DNA of 64,000 bases from Ferrimonas sp. YFM (GCF_030296015.1 NZ_AP027368.1:1674001-1738000); one strand, 5' to 3'; counted from the stretch's first letter, positions 1 to 10,530 are shown. Numbers and translations: made by a program. Notes: generated by a model from the sequence alone, not told the origin.

Positions 1-409
1 TGGTGACCCCTTTCAAACCGGGTAAACGAGACACCATGCCATTTCCCGATGAAATATAGTCATAGGCAATGCCGGGAAATATCACCTTGTCGATGAACCC
101 CTTGGTGAGTGCCGGCATTAACTCCCACCAGATGGGGAAGATAAATACCAGATGCTCGGCCTGTTCCAGCCGGGACTTATAATCCAGTACCTGTTCGTCC
201 AGCAGCGAGTAAGCGGCGTTGAGATCTTTTGATGCGGTGATAAAGGCTTTGAGATCCTTCTCCCTAAGGACGGGATCGAAGCCGTCTTTATCCAGGTTGA
301 TCAGGTCAACCTGATGGCCGCCGCGGGTGAGCCCCTGGGTGACCGATGAGAGAATGGCGTGACAGAAACTGCCTTGGTATGGGTGGTTGTAGACGACCAG
401 AACACGCAT
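1..409 (-). CDS. NAD(P)H-dependent flavodoxin-fold oxidoreductase, partial (cut by window edge)
   Basis: Reading from the ATG whose complement lies at 407-409, the protein begins MRVLVVYNHPYQGSFCHA and continues through FIFPIWWELMPALTKGF, both typical of the Flavodoxin_2 (MdaB/NQO1-like) quinone reductase family: an FMN/FAD-binding loop followed by the WxxMPAxLKG-type motif. About 136 residues are visible; the C-terminus lies outside the window. It sits 64 bases downstream of a Crp/Fnr-like regulator on the same strand, so the two may be co-transcribed and the regulator may control it. The reaction would be two-electron reduction of quinones or similar electrophiles in the cytoplasm; the substrate cannot be read from the sequence. 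Confidence 0.85.
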   Translation of the reverse strand, partial: MRVLVVYNHPYQGSFCHAILSSVTQGLTRGGHQVDLINLDKDGFDPVLREKDLKAFITASKDLNAAYSLLDEQVLDYKSRLEQAEHLVFIFPIWWELMPALTKGFIDKVIFPGIAYDYISSGNGMVSRLPGLKGVT

Positions 410-473
410 GGCCCACTCCGTTTTGACTGGAATGGCGCCATGTTAGGTCATGAGTCTTTGAGGCGACGATAAC

Positions 474-1019
474 CTATGTTAATTGCGACTGTTGCCGGGA
501 TCGAATTCTGCTAAGAGAGACGGGTGTGATGCCCAGATAGGAGGCCAGATGCTTCTGTGGCACCAGTTTCAGCAGTTCCGGGGCGTCCGATATCAGCGCC
601 AGATAGCGCTGCTCCGGGGTGTCTTTGATGCGGGAGAGAAACAGGTGTTGATAGTGCCTGAGCCGGTCGCAGGTGAGCTTGAACATCGCCTCTTTGAGTT
701 CGGGCCTGGATGCCATCATAGCATGAAGGTCTTGCTTGCTGACCCTGTGCACCGTGGCGCTGGTGACGCTCTCCAGGGTATAGGGACTGGGACTGTCATA
801 GATAAGGCTTTCGAATGAGGAGACAAACTGATTGGGCAGGAAGAATTGAAAAGAGACATCTTTGCCGTTGTGATTAAACCAGGATCTCAGGCAGCCTTTC
901 TCAATGAAGTAGAGGTATTTTGCCTGCTCGCCCTCTTTTATTAATGGAGTCGATTTTTCCAAGTCGAGATGGATGGACTTGGGCTTAAGGGCGTTCCAAA
1001 TAACCTGGACTGAGTCCAT
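474..1019 (-). CDS. Crp/Fnr family transcriptional regulator
   Basis: 181 residues. The N-terminal 110 residues form a cyclic-nucleotide-binding-type beta-barrel (IKEGEQAKYLYFIEKG, then VSFQFFLPNQFVSS), and the C-terminal part holds a Crp-type helix-turn-helix (HLASYLGITPVSLSRIR). There is no N-terminal cysteine cluster, so it is not an oxygen-sensing FNR. It resembles the single-domain regulators found next to oxidoreductases. The gene precedes the flavodoxin-fold reductase on the same strand. The effector is unknown. Confidence 0.85.
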   Translation of the reverse strand: MDSVQVIWNALKPKSIHLDLEKSTPLIKEGEQAKYLYFIEKGCLRSWFNHNGKDVSFQFFLPNQFVSSFESLIYDSPSPYTLESVTSATVHRVSKQDLHAMMASRPELKEAMFKLTCDRLRHYQHLFLSRIKDTPEQRYLALISDAPELLKLVPQKHLASYLGITPVSLSRIRSRQQSQLT

Positions 1020-1216
1020 ATGAGGATTCCGGAGCTGTAGGCGAATATTTTCGAATCCTAGAGTCGTCGTAGGATTAAGTCAAGCTGACCTGCCTAAGAC
1101 TAAGGGTGGCAGATTTTATAAGGGTTTTAAAGACGAGGGTAATAGGTTTAGTGGGGCGCGGTATATAAAGTGAGGGTGCGGGTTTGGTGAGGGAGGTAGA
1201 CTGAAAGGGAAGAATG

Positions 1217-1243
1217 GGCGCAGATGAGATACTCACCTGCGCC
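1217..1243 (-). terminator. Hairpin terminator after the cold-shock gene
   Basis: A strong inverted repeat (GGCGCAG ... CTGCGCC with further pairing inside, TGAG/CTCA) lies 11 bases beyond the csp stop codon on the minus strand. It is followed by a weakly T-rich stretch (CATTCTTCCCTTT). Confidence 0.6.
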
Positions 1244-1253
1244 ACAATCGATA

Positions 1254-1466
1254 TTAGAGCACTACTACGTTAGCAGCTTGAGGGCCCTTTTGGCCTTGCT
1301 CTACATCGAAGGAAACCTTCTGGCCTTCGGACAGGCTCTTGAAGCCGTCGGAAGCGATGGAGCGGAAGTGTACAAACACGTCGGAGCCACCGTTGTCAGG
1401 AGCGATGAAGCCAAAGCCTTTCTCGTCGTTGAACCACTTTACCTGACCAGTTGTTTTGTTAGACAT
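1254..1466 (-). CDS. Cold-shock domain protein (CspA family)
   Basis: 70 residues, the usual length of CspA homologues. The single OB-fold cold-shock domain shows RNP1 (KGFGFI) and RNP2 (VFVHF), the nucleic-acid-binding signatures. It binds single-stranded RNA/DNA and is expected to act as an RNA chaperone or antiterminator. The start is preceded by AAGAGGGACACATT, a good ribosome binding site. About 400 bases without a gene lie upstream, which would fit the long 5' untranslated leader of csp genes, but no cold box could be identified with confidence. Confidence 0.95.
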   Translation of the reverse strand: MSNKTTGQVKWFNDEKGFGFIAPDNGGSDVFVHFRSIASDGFKSLSEGQKVSFDVEQGQKGPQAANVVVL

Positions 1467-1862
1467 AATGTGTCCCTCTTAAATTGGATAAAAACTTTAC
1501 AATTTCAATTCACTGACTTGAATTACTAAAGATGACTATGAAGTTAAGGGAAACACTTAGGACCAAAACAACAATGAAGGTGTTCTGAAGGCTTGTCTTT
1601 TACTCGAGCTGTCATTAATAACTCTGATAGTCAGAGAGGCGCAAAGTATGAGGTCTAATACCCGGGAAGTAAAGCTTTTTCGAAGGCGGCACTCCTCAAT
1701 AGCTTAACCTTATGAAAAGTAATACTAAAACGACGTTCGTTTGTGACTTGAGCTGGTTGCAGGGCGGGGCCGAATCCGCAGCCCCTGATCCTGTGGAAGG
1801 GGGTGTCATGCTTTAGCTAATTCTTTGAAAATAAAGCAATAAGTTGTTTGGCATCAGGCCGG
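1467..1862. other. Non-coding region upstream of the cold-shock gene
   Basis: About 396 bases, AT-rich near the csp gene and without a credible ORF. It presumably holds the csp promoter and a long 5' leader (minus strand), and the 3' end of the LysR transcript. No exact promoter boxes could be assigned. Confidence 0.5.
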
Positions 1863-2849
1863 TTATTTCCCATCAAATCTCTGGGAGCAGTCGGTGTACC
1901 ACAGTTGCACCAGCTGACAGACCTGCTGCCTGAGCCAGAGCAGCTTGGGGTTATGGTTGTTTCTCTTATGCCAGATCAGGGTCAGAGGAACGCTCAACTC
2001 GCTTAGTGGTTCCTGAGGCAAGGGAATGGGACGCCAGGTGAGTTCCGGATGGAACCGGCTGGCGTAGGCGCGGCAGTAGGCGGGCGCCGTGGCCATCAAT
2101 TGCGTGGAGCCTTCGGCCATCAGCAGAGACTGGGTGAACTGAGACAGCCACAGGGAGATGTTTCGACTCAGCCCCATCTCGGCCAGTTTGTCATCCAGGG
2201 CCCATAGGTCCCGCCCCTCCCAGGTGACGTTGATGTGGGGAAAGGAGAGAAAGGTCTCCAGATCCCAATTCTGTTTGAGGGCCGGATGGTCCTGGTGCAG
2301 GAACACCAGAGGGGGCTCATCGAACAGCACCTGATGGTCCACATAGTAGGGCAGGGTGTTGATGGACTCCTTGGAGCGGATATACACCTCACGCCCGGAG
2401 AGGCCCAGGTCCACTTCGCCACTGACGATCGCCTCCAGTGAGTCTGAGTTCCAGTCAAGCAGCTTGGCACTGGAGTCCGGGTAGGACTCCAATATCTGAC
2501 TGGGCAGCTGCTGCAACGCCAGGGTGCTCAGGGGCGACTCAATCATCAGCCGAAACTGCATCCCCTTTGGGGTTTCATCGCTGCGCCGCTCTGCCAGCTG
2601 GCTGGTGAGGGCCATCCAGTTTACCAGCTCCTCCTCCATCGCCATGGCCAGGGGGGTAGGGCATAGGCCCGAGGGCCCATTGGTGAACAGAGGATCATCG
2701 AACCAGTCGCGAAGTTTATTGAGGGACTTACTGACCGCCGACGGGGTGACTGACAATCGCTTGGCTGCCTTGCTGACGCTGCGCTCCTGTAGCAGCAGTT
2801 TCAGGGTGATCAGCAGGTTGAGGTCCAGTCGGTTCAGGGGCGGAGTCAT
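1863..2849 (-). CDS. LysR family transcriptional regulator
   Basis: 328 residues. The N-terminal winged HTH is clear (LDLNLLITLKLLLQERSVSKAAKRLSVTPSAVSKSLNKLRDWFDDPLF, residues about 7-58), followed by a LysR substrate-binding domain. The gene begins directly after the stop codon of the MFS exporter upstream on the same strand (start 2849, exporter stop 2850-2852), so the two are almost certainly one transcription unit. It may regulate that exporter; the ligand is unknown. Confidence 0.92.
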   Translation of the reverse strand: MTPPLNRLDLNLLITLKLLLQERSVSKAAKRLSVTPSAVSKSLNKLRDWFDDPLFTNGPSGLCPTPLAMAMEEELVNWMALTSQLAERRSDETPKGMQFRLMIESPLSTLALQQLPSQILESYPDSSAKLLDWNSDSLEAIVSGEVDLGLSGREVYIRSKESINTLPYYVDHQVLFDEPPLVFLHQDHPALKQNWDLETFLSFPHINVTWEGRDLWALDDKLAEMGLSRNISLWLSQFTQSLLMAEGSTQLMATAPAYCRAYASRFHPELTWRPIPLPQEPLSELSVPLTLIWHKRNNHNPKLLWLRQQVCQLVQLWYTDCSQRFDGK

Positions 2850-4007
2850 CTAGGCAGTGTCCCGGGAGAGTTCAAGGTGTGTCGCTGAGCGGGTGCGATG
2901 GATCAGTATAAGGTTTATGACGCCGGCGACAAACAGGATGGCCAGCAGGTTGACCATGGGCGGAGTGCCAATAAGGCCCATGACCCAGATGTAACAGGCT
3001 GAGCCCGCGACCTGGCTTACGCCCAGGACCGAAGAAGCCAGCCCGGCGCTTTCCCTGCAGGGAGAGAGCGCCTGACTGGTGGCGATGCCAAAGCCCATGG
3101 AGAAGCCGCTGCAGATGGCCGCGAACCCCAGATAGAGAGAAAGGGCGTTGTGAGGGGCTGCCAGCAGCACCCCGGCCACCAGGAACATCCCCTGTGCCAG
3201 GCTCAGCACCCGGCTCTCACCCCAGAGTCTCAGCAGCTTTGGAGTCATAAAAGCCGAGGTCATGCTGATAAGGGCGGTGGAGGACATCACCAGGGAGTAC
3301 TCCCCTTTACTTATGCCAAGTTCGGTGATCAGGATTAGGGGAGAGTTTTCCACGAAACTGAGGATCACTGCGGTGGCCAGGGTGCCAATGATCAGGCGGC
3401 TGACAAACAGCGGATGGCCGAACAGCTGCCTGGGCGAACTGGGAGTGATCTGCTGGCCGGGGCGGGTTTCCGGGAGCCGTTTCAGGCAGAGCAGGAAGAT
3501 GGTGGTGGCCAGAGTCGCCATCAGCAGAAACAGCACGCGCCAGGGATGGTGCAGCAAGATGAAATGCCCCAGTACCGGGGCGGTGACCGGTAGGATGCAG
3601 ATGATGCCGTTGATCATGCTCATTATCCTGGTGCGTTTGCCGTCGTCCAGGGTGTCACGCATGACGGCAAAACAGGTGACGTAGGCAAAACCGGCGCCAA
3701 CCCCCTGACCGAAACGGGCGAGCAGGAATTGTAAGGTGGTGTCGCTCATCATCGCCAGTAGTGAGGCGATAAGGAACAGGGCGGCGCCCCACAGGGCCAC
3801 GGGGCGTCGACCCAGGCGGTCAGCCAGAATGCCACCGAGGATCATGGTGGAGGCCATTCCAGCCAGGTAGAGAGAGAAGGCGTAGTGTAACTGAGCGCTG
3901 GAGGCACCCAGATCGGCGCTGATGTCGGGAACCGCAATAAGGTAGAGGTCGACCCCCAGAGGGTAGAGCAGGACCAGGGCGAAGCAGCAGAGCAGCATGG
4001 GGTTCAT
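2850..4007 (-). CDS. MFS multidrug exporter, Bcr/CflA-like
   Basis: 385 residues, strongly hydrophobic with about 12 predicted membrane helices. The major-facilitator motif A between helices 2 and 3 is visible (GGILADRLGRRPVALWG, about residue 58). The start LYPLGVDLYLIAVPDISADLGAS is characteristic of the Bcr/CflA drug-resistance subfamily (DHA1). It is an inner-membrane proton-driven exporter and the first gene of a two-gene unit with the LysR regulator. The substrate is not determinable. Confidence 0.88.
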   Translation of the reverse strand: MNPMLLCCFALVLLYPLGVDLYLIAVPDISADLGASSAQLHYAFSLYLAGMASTMILGGILADRLGRRPVALWGAALFLIASLLAMMSDTTLQFLLARFGQGVGAGFAYVTCFAVMRDTLDDGKRTRIMSMINGIICILPVTAPVLGHFILLHHPWRVLFLLMATLATTIFLLCLKRLPETRPGQQITPSSPRQLFGHPLFVSRLIIGTLATAVILSFVENSPLILITELGISKGEYSLVMSSTALISMTSAFMTPKLLRLWGESRVLSLAQGMFLVAGVLLAAPHNALSLYLGFAAICSGFSMGFGIATSQALSPCRESAGLASSVLGVSQVAGSACYIWVMGLIGTPPMVNLLAILFVAGVINLILIHRTRSATHLELSRDTA

Positions 4008-4116
4008 GGGGCATTCCAGTCGTAGAGAGTGACCACAATCTAACTGGCGGCATCGGCGTGAGCCCAGCGACCCTTAGGACATTAGTGTTGTCCTAAATGG
4101 AAAAGGGTGTGTCTGG

Positions 4117-4150
4117 CGAGGAAAAGAAAAGGGCGGCCCTGAGGCCGCCC
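4117..4150 (-). terminator. Rho-independent terminator of pflB
   Basis: On the minus strand GGGCGGCC-TCAG-GGCCGCCC is followed directly by TTTTCTTTTC, 33 bases after the pflB stop codon. The stem is 4131-4150 and the T-run 4120-4130. Confidence 0.9.
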
Positions 4151-4183
4151 TTGCTGTCACTGGAGTGAACTACCCAGGGGTAA

Positions 4184-6466
<2,283 letters not shown>

Positions 6467-7140
6467 AGACGTTAGCCTTAGATAGAATGTGAATAAAAGC
6501 CTCGCCAAACACGACAGGAATAGGGGCCGCTCTATGGCGAAGTTAGTATCCAGGCACCTGCCTTTGTTAGAAGGCATGTACCTGGTTTTGCAAAATTGAC
6601 ACTGAATTCACCGCAGGACAGACATCCATTGGCTTATTAACCAGAGTCTTGGCTGGTTTCAGATTTTCGGAATCGGAAAGCTCAAATTTCACACCTTGGG
6701 TAAAGGTGGTTGGTAGCTAGTCGAACCTTTCGCATGGCGGCTTGGCGGCTCGAAGGGCAATTGGTCTTACCATTGCTTTGGGGCAGAGTTCGCCATCCGT
6801 CATTGATGAAATACTTTTGATCATTCATGACTCTTAGTCAATAAAGAAACGAGAAATTACCATAGTTTTTTATTAACAGTGACCTGTTTTTGGTTTGTTA
6901 GGGATTTGTATTGCGTCGGGTGCATAAAGAGTATTTCTCTATTGCATTCAAACTTTGCTTGAATAGGGCTTTATTTTGCTGTGATGATAAATAAGTTGGC
7001 GCAATGTTAAATGGGGGCTTATTTGAACGCATCAAATTAATTCATGCTTGGATTAATTCATGAACTTTAAAGTCTTTGCCTGGCCTGTATTCACGACCTG
7101 CTTCTTTTTATTGAATTGAGAACCGGTTTTTGCAAGGACG
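6467..7140. promoter_or_regulatory. Long AT-rich upstream region of pflB
   Basis: About 670 bases without a gene. It contains an imperfect 34-base hairpin at 6551-6584 (arms of 14, 12 pairs matching) about 85 bases before the pflB start, and an 11-base direct repeat (ATTAATTCATG at 7036-7046 and 7052-7062, 16-base period). The large AT-rich leader is in keeping with complex anaerobic control of pfl promoters. I could not find an exact FNR palindrome; TTTGAACGCATCAAA at 7022-7036 has FNR-like arms but the spacing is one base short. Confidence 0.5.
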
Positions 7141-7141
7141 A

Positions 7142-7166
7142 CACAGCCCGCACTGGGCGGGCTGTG
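7142..7166 (-). terminator. Hairpin after the OYE remnant
   Basis: Perfect 10-base inverted repeat (CACAGCCCGC-ACTGG-GCGGGCTGTG) 44 bases beyond the stop codon of the minus-strand OYE remnant. No good T-run follows on the minus strand. Confidence 0.45.
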
Positions 7167-7209
7167 AATGCTGAGGATTAAACGGGGGAGAGGCTGCTGG
7201 CCGAAGGCC

Positions 7210-8049
7210 TCAGATCAGCGTGTCCAGCATGTCGGCGCTGTAACTGGTCAGAGATTGGTTGCTGCGCACCTTCTCAATGCAATCCGGATTGGCGAAAAGT
7301 GGTCGGACGATGGCAATCAGGTCGGCGTCTCCTTGTTGCAGGACCTGGCGTCCGCTGTCGGTATCGTAGCCACCACAGGCGATCACTGTACCGTCATAAA
7401 GGCGGCGAATGTACTGGGTGACGGTGCCGCCCAGGTGAGGGTATGGGGTGTCCTCCAACATGCCGGTGTGAACATAGGCGAAGGGATAATGATTAAGCTT
7501 CGGTAACAGATAATCGAAGACCGCCCTGCCTCGCTCGTCGTGTTCCAGATGAAGGTAGCCCACGGGAGACAGCCTCAAGCCCACCTGAGTGACCGCATCC
7601 AGCACCTCCAAGAGAATGTGCGCCATGTTTTCTTCTGACCCGCCCCACTGGTCTTTGTGACCTTTGGTGTCCCAGAGAAGGAACTGATCCAGCAGGTAGC
7701 CATTAGCGGCGACTTGAGTGAAACCCTGAACCATCTGATGGAGCCAACGTAACAGTCATCTTATTCCTCTGAAGCATCCAAGCTTCCCCTAATGGCTCAG
7801 CAACTGGGCTCAGCGATTCTTTGTGTTAGTGACTGAGTTGTGCTCGAGGTTGAGATTGTAAGTTCGGTATTCTCCTGCCTATGTTTCGCTGTAATACAGT
7901 CAGGCAGTTCGGACAACCTGTTTTGTCGAGTACTCATAACAGGCACTGGTATCTGTGGGTAGTACTTTGGGCGGCTCCGTGAAGAATGGCTCGGACGTTG
8001 GACCGTTTCTGCCGGCGACCGCTGGGCTTAGGGATGGAGAGCCTTGACC
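7210..8049 (-). pseudogene. Old Yellow Enzyme (NemA/alkene reductase) remnant
   Basis: The 3' part (7210-7734, 174 codons) encodes the C-terminal half of an FMN-dependent Old Yellow Enzyme: ANGYLLDQFL, then GGSEENMAHILLEVLDAV and the FMN-phosphate end region ADLIAIVRPLFANPDCIEK. Full-length family members are about 360 residues, so the first half is missing or broken. Further upstream on the same strand, the frame of 8049-7900 reads SPSLSPAVAGRNGPTSEPF before a stop, which resembles the OYE segment after the active-site loop; this is a weaker match. No intact start region remains, and the TetR gene blocks space for a normal 5' end. The pairing with a divergent TetR gene is the nemR-nemA layout, in which the enzyme reduces electrophiles such as enones or N-ethylmaleimide. 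Confidence 0.75.
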
Positions 8050-8069
8050 CTGTGTAGCATTAAAGCGAT

Positions 8070-8098
8070 TTGACAAACTAGGTCGTGCGCCCTAGCAT
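8070..8098 (+). promoter_or_regulatory. Predicted sigma70 promoter of tetR
   Basis: TTGACA at 8070-8075 is a perfect -35 box; TAGCAT at 8093-8098 follows after exactly 17 bases and matches the -10 consensus at four of six positions. The first operator (8078-8095) fills the spacer, so repressor binding would block the promoter. Confidence 0.6.
8078..8095. promoter_or_regulatory. TetR operator copy 1
   Basis: CTAGGTCGTGCGCCCTAG is an imperfect palindrome (CTAGGTCG/CGCCCTAG, seven of eight pairs, two-base centre), of TetR-operator size. An identical copy begins 30 bases downstream. The 21-base unit including AAA in front is repeated exactly (8075-8095 and 8105-8125). Confidence 0.75.
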
Positions 8099-8107
8099 TG
8101 TTCAAAA

Positions 8108-8125
8108 CTAGGTCGTGCGCCCTAG
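8108..8125. promoter_or_regulatory. TetR operator copy 2
   Basis: Exact copy of the 8078-8095 palindrome, centred 30 bases away (about three helical turns), so two dimers could bind the same DNA face. It lies 33 bases before the tetR start, where a bound repressor would cover the early transcript region. Confidence 0.75.
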
Positions 8126-8157
8126 AGCCGGGCGACGAAGACCAATGGAGATGAAAC

Positions 8158-8733
8158 ATGAAACATGGGGTGACCAGACAGCAGATCGTAGCAGCGGCAG
8201 ATGACCTGTTTTATCGACAAGGTTTTGAATGTACTTCCTTTGCTGATATCACCGCGGCAGTAAATATCTCCCGTGGCAATCTCTATCATCACTTCAAAGT
8301 TAAGGACGATATTCTCGATGCCGTGATTGAGGCACGTCTGTGCAAAACCCAGGACACATTGGGGCAGTGGGAGGCGGATGGGGCAACACCCATGGAGCGC
8401 ATTGAGCTCTATGTTAAAAGCCTTCTGTGTAATTGGCCCTTGATCAAGGAGCATGGTTGTCCAGTAGGGACTTTGTGCACTGAACTTGCCAAACTGGATC
8501 ATGACGCGAGAGAGGATTCGGTGAAGATTCTCGCTCTGTTTAGACAGTGGCTAAAGAATCAGTTTTTGGCACTGAACTCGGTAGAGGATCCGGATGTGTT
8601 GGCAATGCAGGTATTGTCTTGGAGTCAGGGTGTGGCCTCAATGGGGAATGCGTTTAAAGATCTTCAGTACGTTAAACGAGAAGTGCAGAAAATGTGTGAC
8701 TGGCTTCAGGCAGTGCCGCTTAACCCTAAATAG
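8158..8733 (+). CDS. TetR/AcrR family regulator (NemR-like)
   Basis: 191 residues. The N-terminal TetR helix-turn-helix is clear (RQQIVAAADDLFYRQGF, then FADITAAVNISRGNLYHHF). GGAG at 8147-8150 is placed 7 bases before the ATG. Two identical palindromes and a promoter precede it, indicating autorepression and control of the divergent OYE gene, which is now broken. The gene runs into the IS630 element: the final lysine codon and the TAG stop lie at the left IS end, so the native last residues are probably lost. Family members act as electrophile- or drug-responsive repressors; whether this one still folds is not certain but only a short tail is affected. Confidence 0.88.
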   Translation: MKHGVTRQQIVAAADDLFYRQGFECTSFADITAAVNISRGNLYHHFKVKDDILDAVIEARLCKTQDTLGQWEADGATPMERIELYVKSLLCNWPLIKEHGCPVGTLCTELAKLDHDAREDSVKILALFRQWLKNQFLALNSVEDPDVLAMQVLSWSQGVASMGNAFKDLQYVKREVQKMCDWLQAVPLNPK

Positions 8734-9892
8734 CTGATCCTAATTGTGCTCCACTTTCAACAGTCCATGGTCTCCACCGGGATAAGGTGATGCATTGTCC
8801 ATGAAGTACCGGACTCGTTTCAGCAACTGCCACATGGCTTTGCACTGATGATTGCGGGTGACTGTCTCATGGAGCGCATGCCAGAGCTTTTCGATCTTGT
8901 TGACCCATGGTGAGTAAACCGGCTGAAACAGCAAAATGAACTTCGGGTTTCTGGCCAACCAGCGCAGTGTTTTCTTGCTCTTGTGGATGATGTAATTGTC
9001 CACGATAAGCGTGATGGTTTTGGCCCTTCGATATTGGCGTTTTAGCCGTTGCAGCATCGATAGGAACAGGTTTGAGTCTTTGCTGGTGCTGGCGACATAG
9101 GACACTCGACCTGTTTTCGCATGCAGTGCGCCAGCCAGATAGTGTTTAGCATTTTGCCCTGGCGTTGCCACCTTCTTCTGCTTACCTCGTGGCATCCAGT
9201 CTGACCCCAACTTGGGGTTCAAATGGATGTCCACTTCGTCCTCGTAGAACACCGGATGATCTGTACAGCATCTTTCCAGCGCCTGCTTTATACGGGCCAA
9301 CTTGGCGTCCCTATCGGGGTCTCTGATATGCAGTGTTGGCGCTACTCTGCGCCAGACAATGCCCATCCTGGGCAACCAACGACGAATGGTAGACGCATGC
9401 ACGTTTAAGCCCATAATCCGGTTAATCTCAATAGCCATCAGCTCTGTGCTCCAACGTGACCGCTGGTAACCGATATCTTGGGGAGAGATTTGAATCAACG
9501 CCTCTAAAACAACCTTGATTTGCTGGTATGGCTGTGTGGCAACCCGGCCCCGGTTCATCGACTCAAGGCCCTCAAGACCACACTGGGTATACCACTGAAT
9601 CCAACGGTTGATAGAGGAACGACCAGCCGCCATCATCCGCGAGACTTCGGTGACGTTGTAGCCGTTAGCCAGGAGCAGGATGGCATTGAGCCTGCGACAG
9701 TGATCTCTGTCGTTGGTTTTATGCATTTTTTGGATGATACGGCGTCGCTCTGCGCGGTCTGGAAGTGTTAGCATTGCGGGACTCGGTTCGTTTTGGTGGC
9801 TGTTTGGTTTGGCGATTGATCAGATCGCCAAAACGCAACCGAGTTCCCTTCCTACTCTACATCCCAGTGATCTACATTTCGGAACAGTTATT
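8729..9892 (-). mobile_element. IS630-family insertion sequence, complete
   Basis: 1164 bases. The ends are imperfect inverted repeats (AATAGCTGATCC... at 8729-8747 against AATAACTGTTCC... read inward from 9892; 15 of 19 match). TA dinucleotides flank both ends (8727-8728 and 9893-9894), the target duplication typical of IS630/Tc1-mariner. One full-length transposase gene lies inside on the minus strand. It is inserted at the 3' end of tetR and directly before the first attC site of the cassette array. Confidence 0.9.
8740..9774 (-). CDS. IS630-family transposase
   Basis: 344 residues, intact. An N-terminal HTH region (CRRLNAILLLANGYNVTEVSRMMAAGRSSINRWIQWY) is followed by a second winged-helix part (ASTIRRWLPRMGIVWRR). 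The DDE catalytic triad is visible: FYEDEVDIHL, LIVDNYIIHKS and YSPWVNKIEKLWHALHE. It performs cut-and-paste transposition into TA. The stop codon lies inside the left terminal repeat. Confidence 0.95.
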   Translation of the reverse strand: MLTLPDRAERRRIIQKMHKTNDRDHCRRLNAILLLANGYNVTEVSRMMAAGRSSINRWIQWYTQCGLEGLESMNRGRVATQPYQQIKVVLEALIQISPQDIGYQRSRWSTELMAIEINRIMGLNVHASTIRRWLPRMGIVWRRVAPTLHIRDPDRDAKLARIKQALERCCTDHPVFYEDEVDIHLNPKLGSDWMPRGKQKKVATPGQNAKHYLAGALHAKTGRVSYVASTSKDSNLFLSMLQRLKRQYRRAKTITLIVDNYIIHKSKKTLRWLARNPKFILLFQPVYSPWVNKIEKLWHALHETVTRNHQCKAMWQLLKRVRYFMDNASPYPGGDHGLLKVEHN

Positions 9893-9900
9893 TAGAGGAC

Positions 9901-10011
9901 ATTTAACAAGTTGCTCAAATCGTTCGTAAACTCACTGGGACAATTACCTGTTGGCTCGCCGCTTCGCGGCGTATAGCCAACAGGTAATTGTCCCTTAGCA
10001 AAGCGTTATGT
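9901..10011 (+). repeat. Integron attC site 1
   Basis: The outer core sites are ATTTAAC (R'', 9901-9907) and GTTATGT (R', 10005-10011), with complementary L-box regions (GTTGCT against AGCAAAG). The interior is a perfect 20-base inverted repeat (9937-9956 and 9975-9994) capped by a second hairpin (CGCCGC-TTC-GCGGCG). This is the architecture of attC recombination sites, which fold as single-stranded hairpins for the integrase. Its own cassette gene would lie upstream, where the IS630 now sits. Confidence 0.8.
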
Positions 10012-10041
10012 TTTCTCTAGGCCAATCAGGAAAAATCAAAT

Positions 10042-10530
10042 ATGTTGTTGAAATTTGGTTTTAACAAATGCCTGCCTATATGGGCGTTATTCTTTTCGTC
10101 GATATTATTGTTGGCGGTTGATTCTGTGTTGCTTAAAGAAACTTATGAAGTAGATATTGTAAGCGCTAAGATGGTTAGGCATTCTAAAGGTGAGGCATGT
10201 CATTTGACGCTCAGATTTAAAGGTCGTTTTCAGGCTCGTGAGACTTCGAAAAGCATATGCCGAAAATTTATAACTCCTGGGCCAGCCTCATTGACTCAAT
10301 CAAAGTTTCTAGGGCGGTGGCTAAGTTTAGAAACTCCTAAATTAAGGAGAGTCGAACAACCTTTCGATATATACCATACGATGGATTGGCTATGTTTCCT
10401 GATGTTAATTATTTGGCCACTCATGTCACGCTTTGATTTAAAGTGTGACTTAAAGTATGTCTACTATATCGGACTCGTATTTTTGTTTTATTACTCACTT
10501 AGTTCATGGTTTTTGGTGATTAAAACATAA
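10042..10530 (+). CDS. Hypothetical membrane protein (cassette gene)
   Basis: 162 residues, not recognised. There is one N-terminal hydrophobic segment (LPIWALFFSSILLLAVDSVLL, about 11-31) and two near the C-terminus (about 112-128 and 138-157), with a hydrophilic domain containing two cysteines between them. Its TAA stop is embedded in the R'' site of the following attC (10525-10531), the close packing typical of integron cassettes. AT-richer than the flanking chromosome. Function unknown. Confidence 0.65.
   Translation: MLLKFGFNKCLPIWALFFSSILLLAVDSVLLKETYEVDIVSAKMVRHSKGEACHLTLRFKGRFQARETSKSICRKFITPGPASLTQSKFLGRWLSLETPKLRRVEQPFDIYHTMDWLCFLMLIIWPLMSRFDLKCDLKYVYYIGLVFLFYYSLSSWFLVIKT

Noticed and set aside
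7022-7036. FNR-like palindrome TTTGAACGCATCAAA
   Set aside because: The gap between the half-sites is one base shorter than the FNR consensus.
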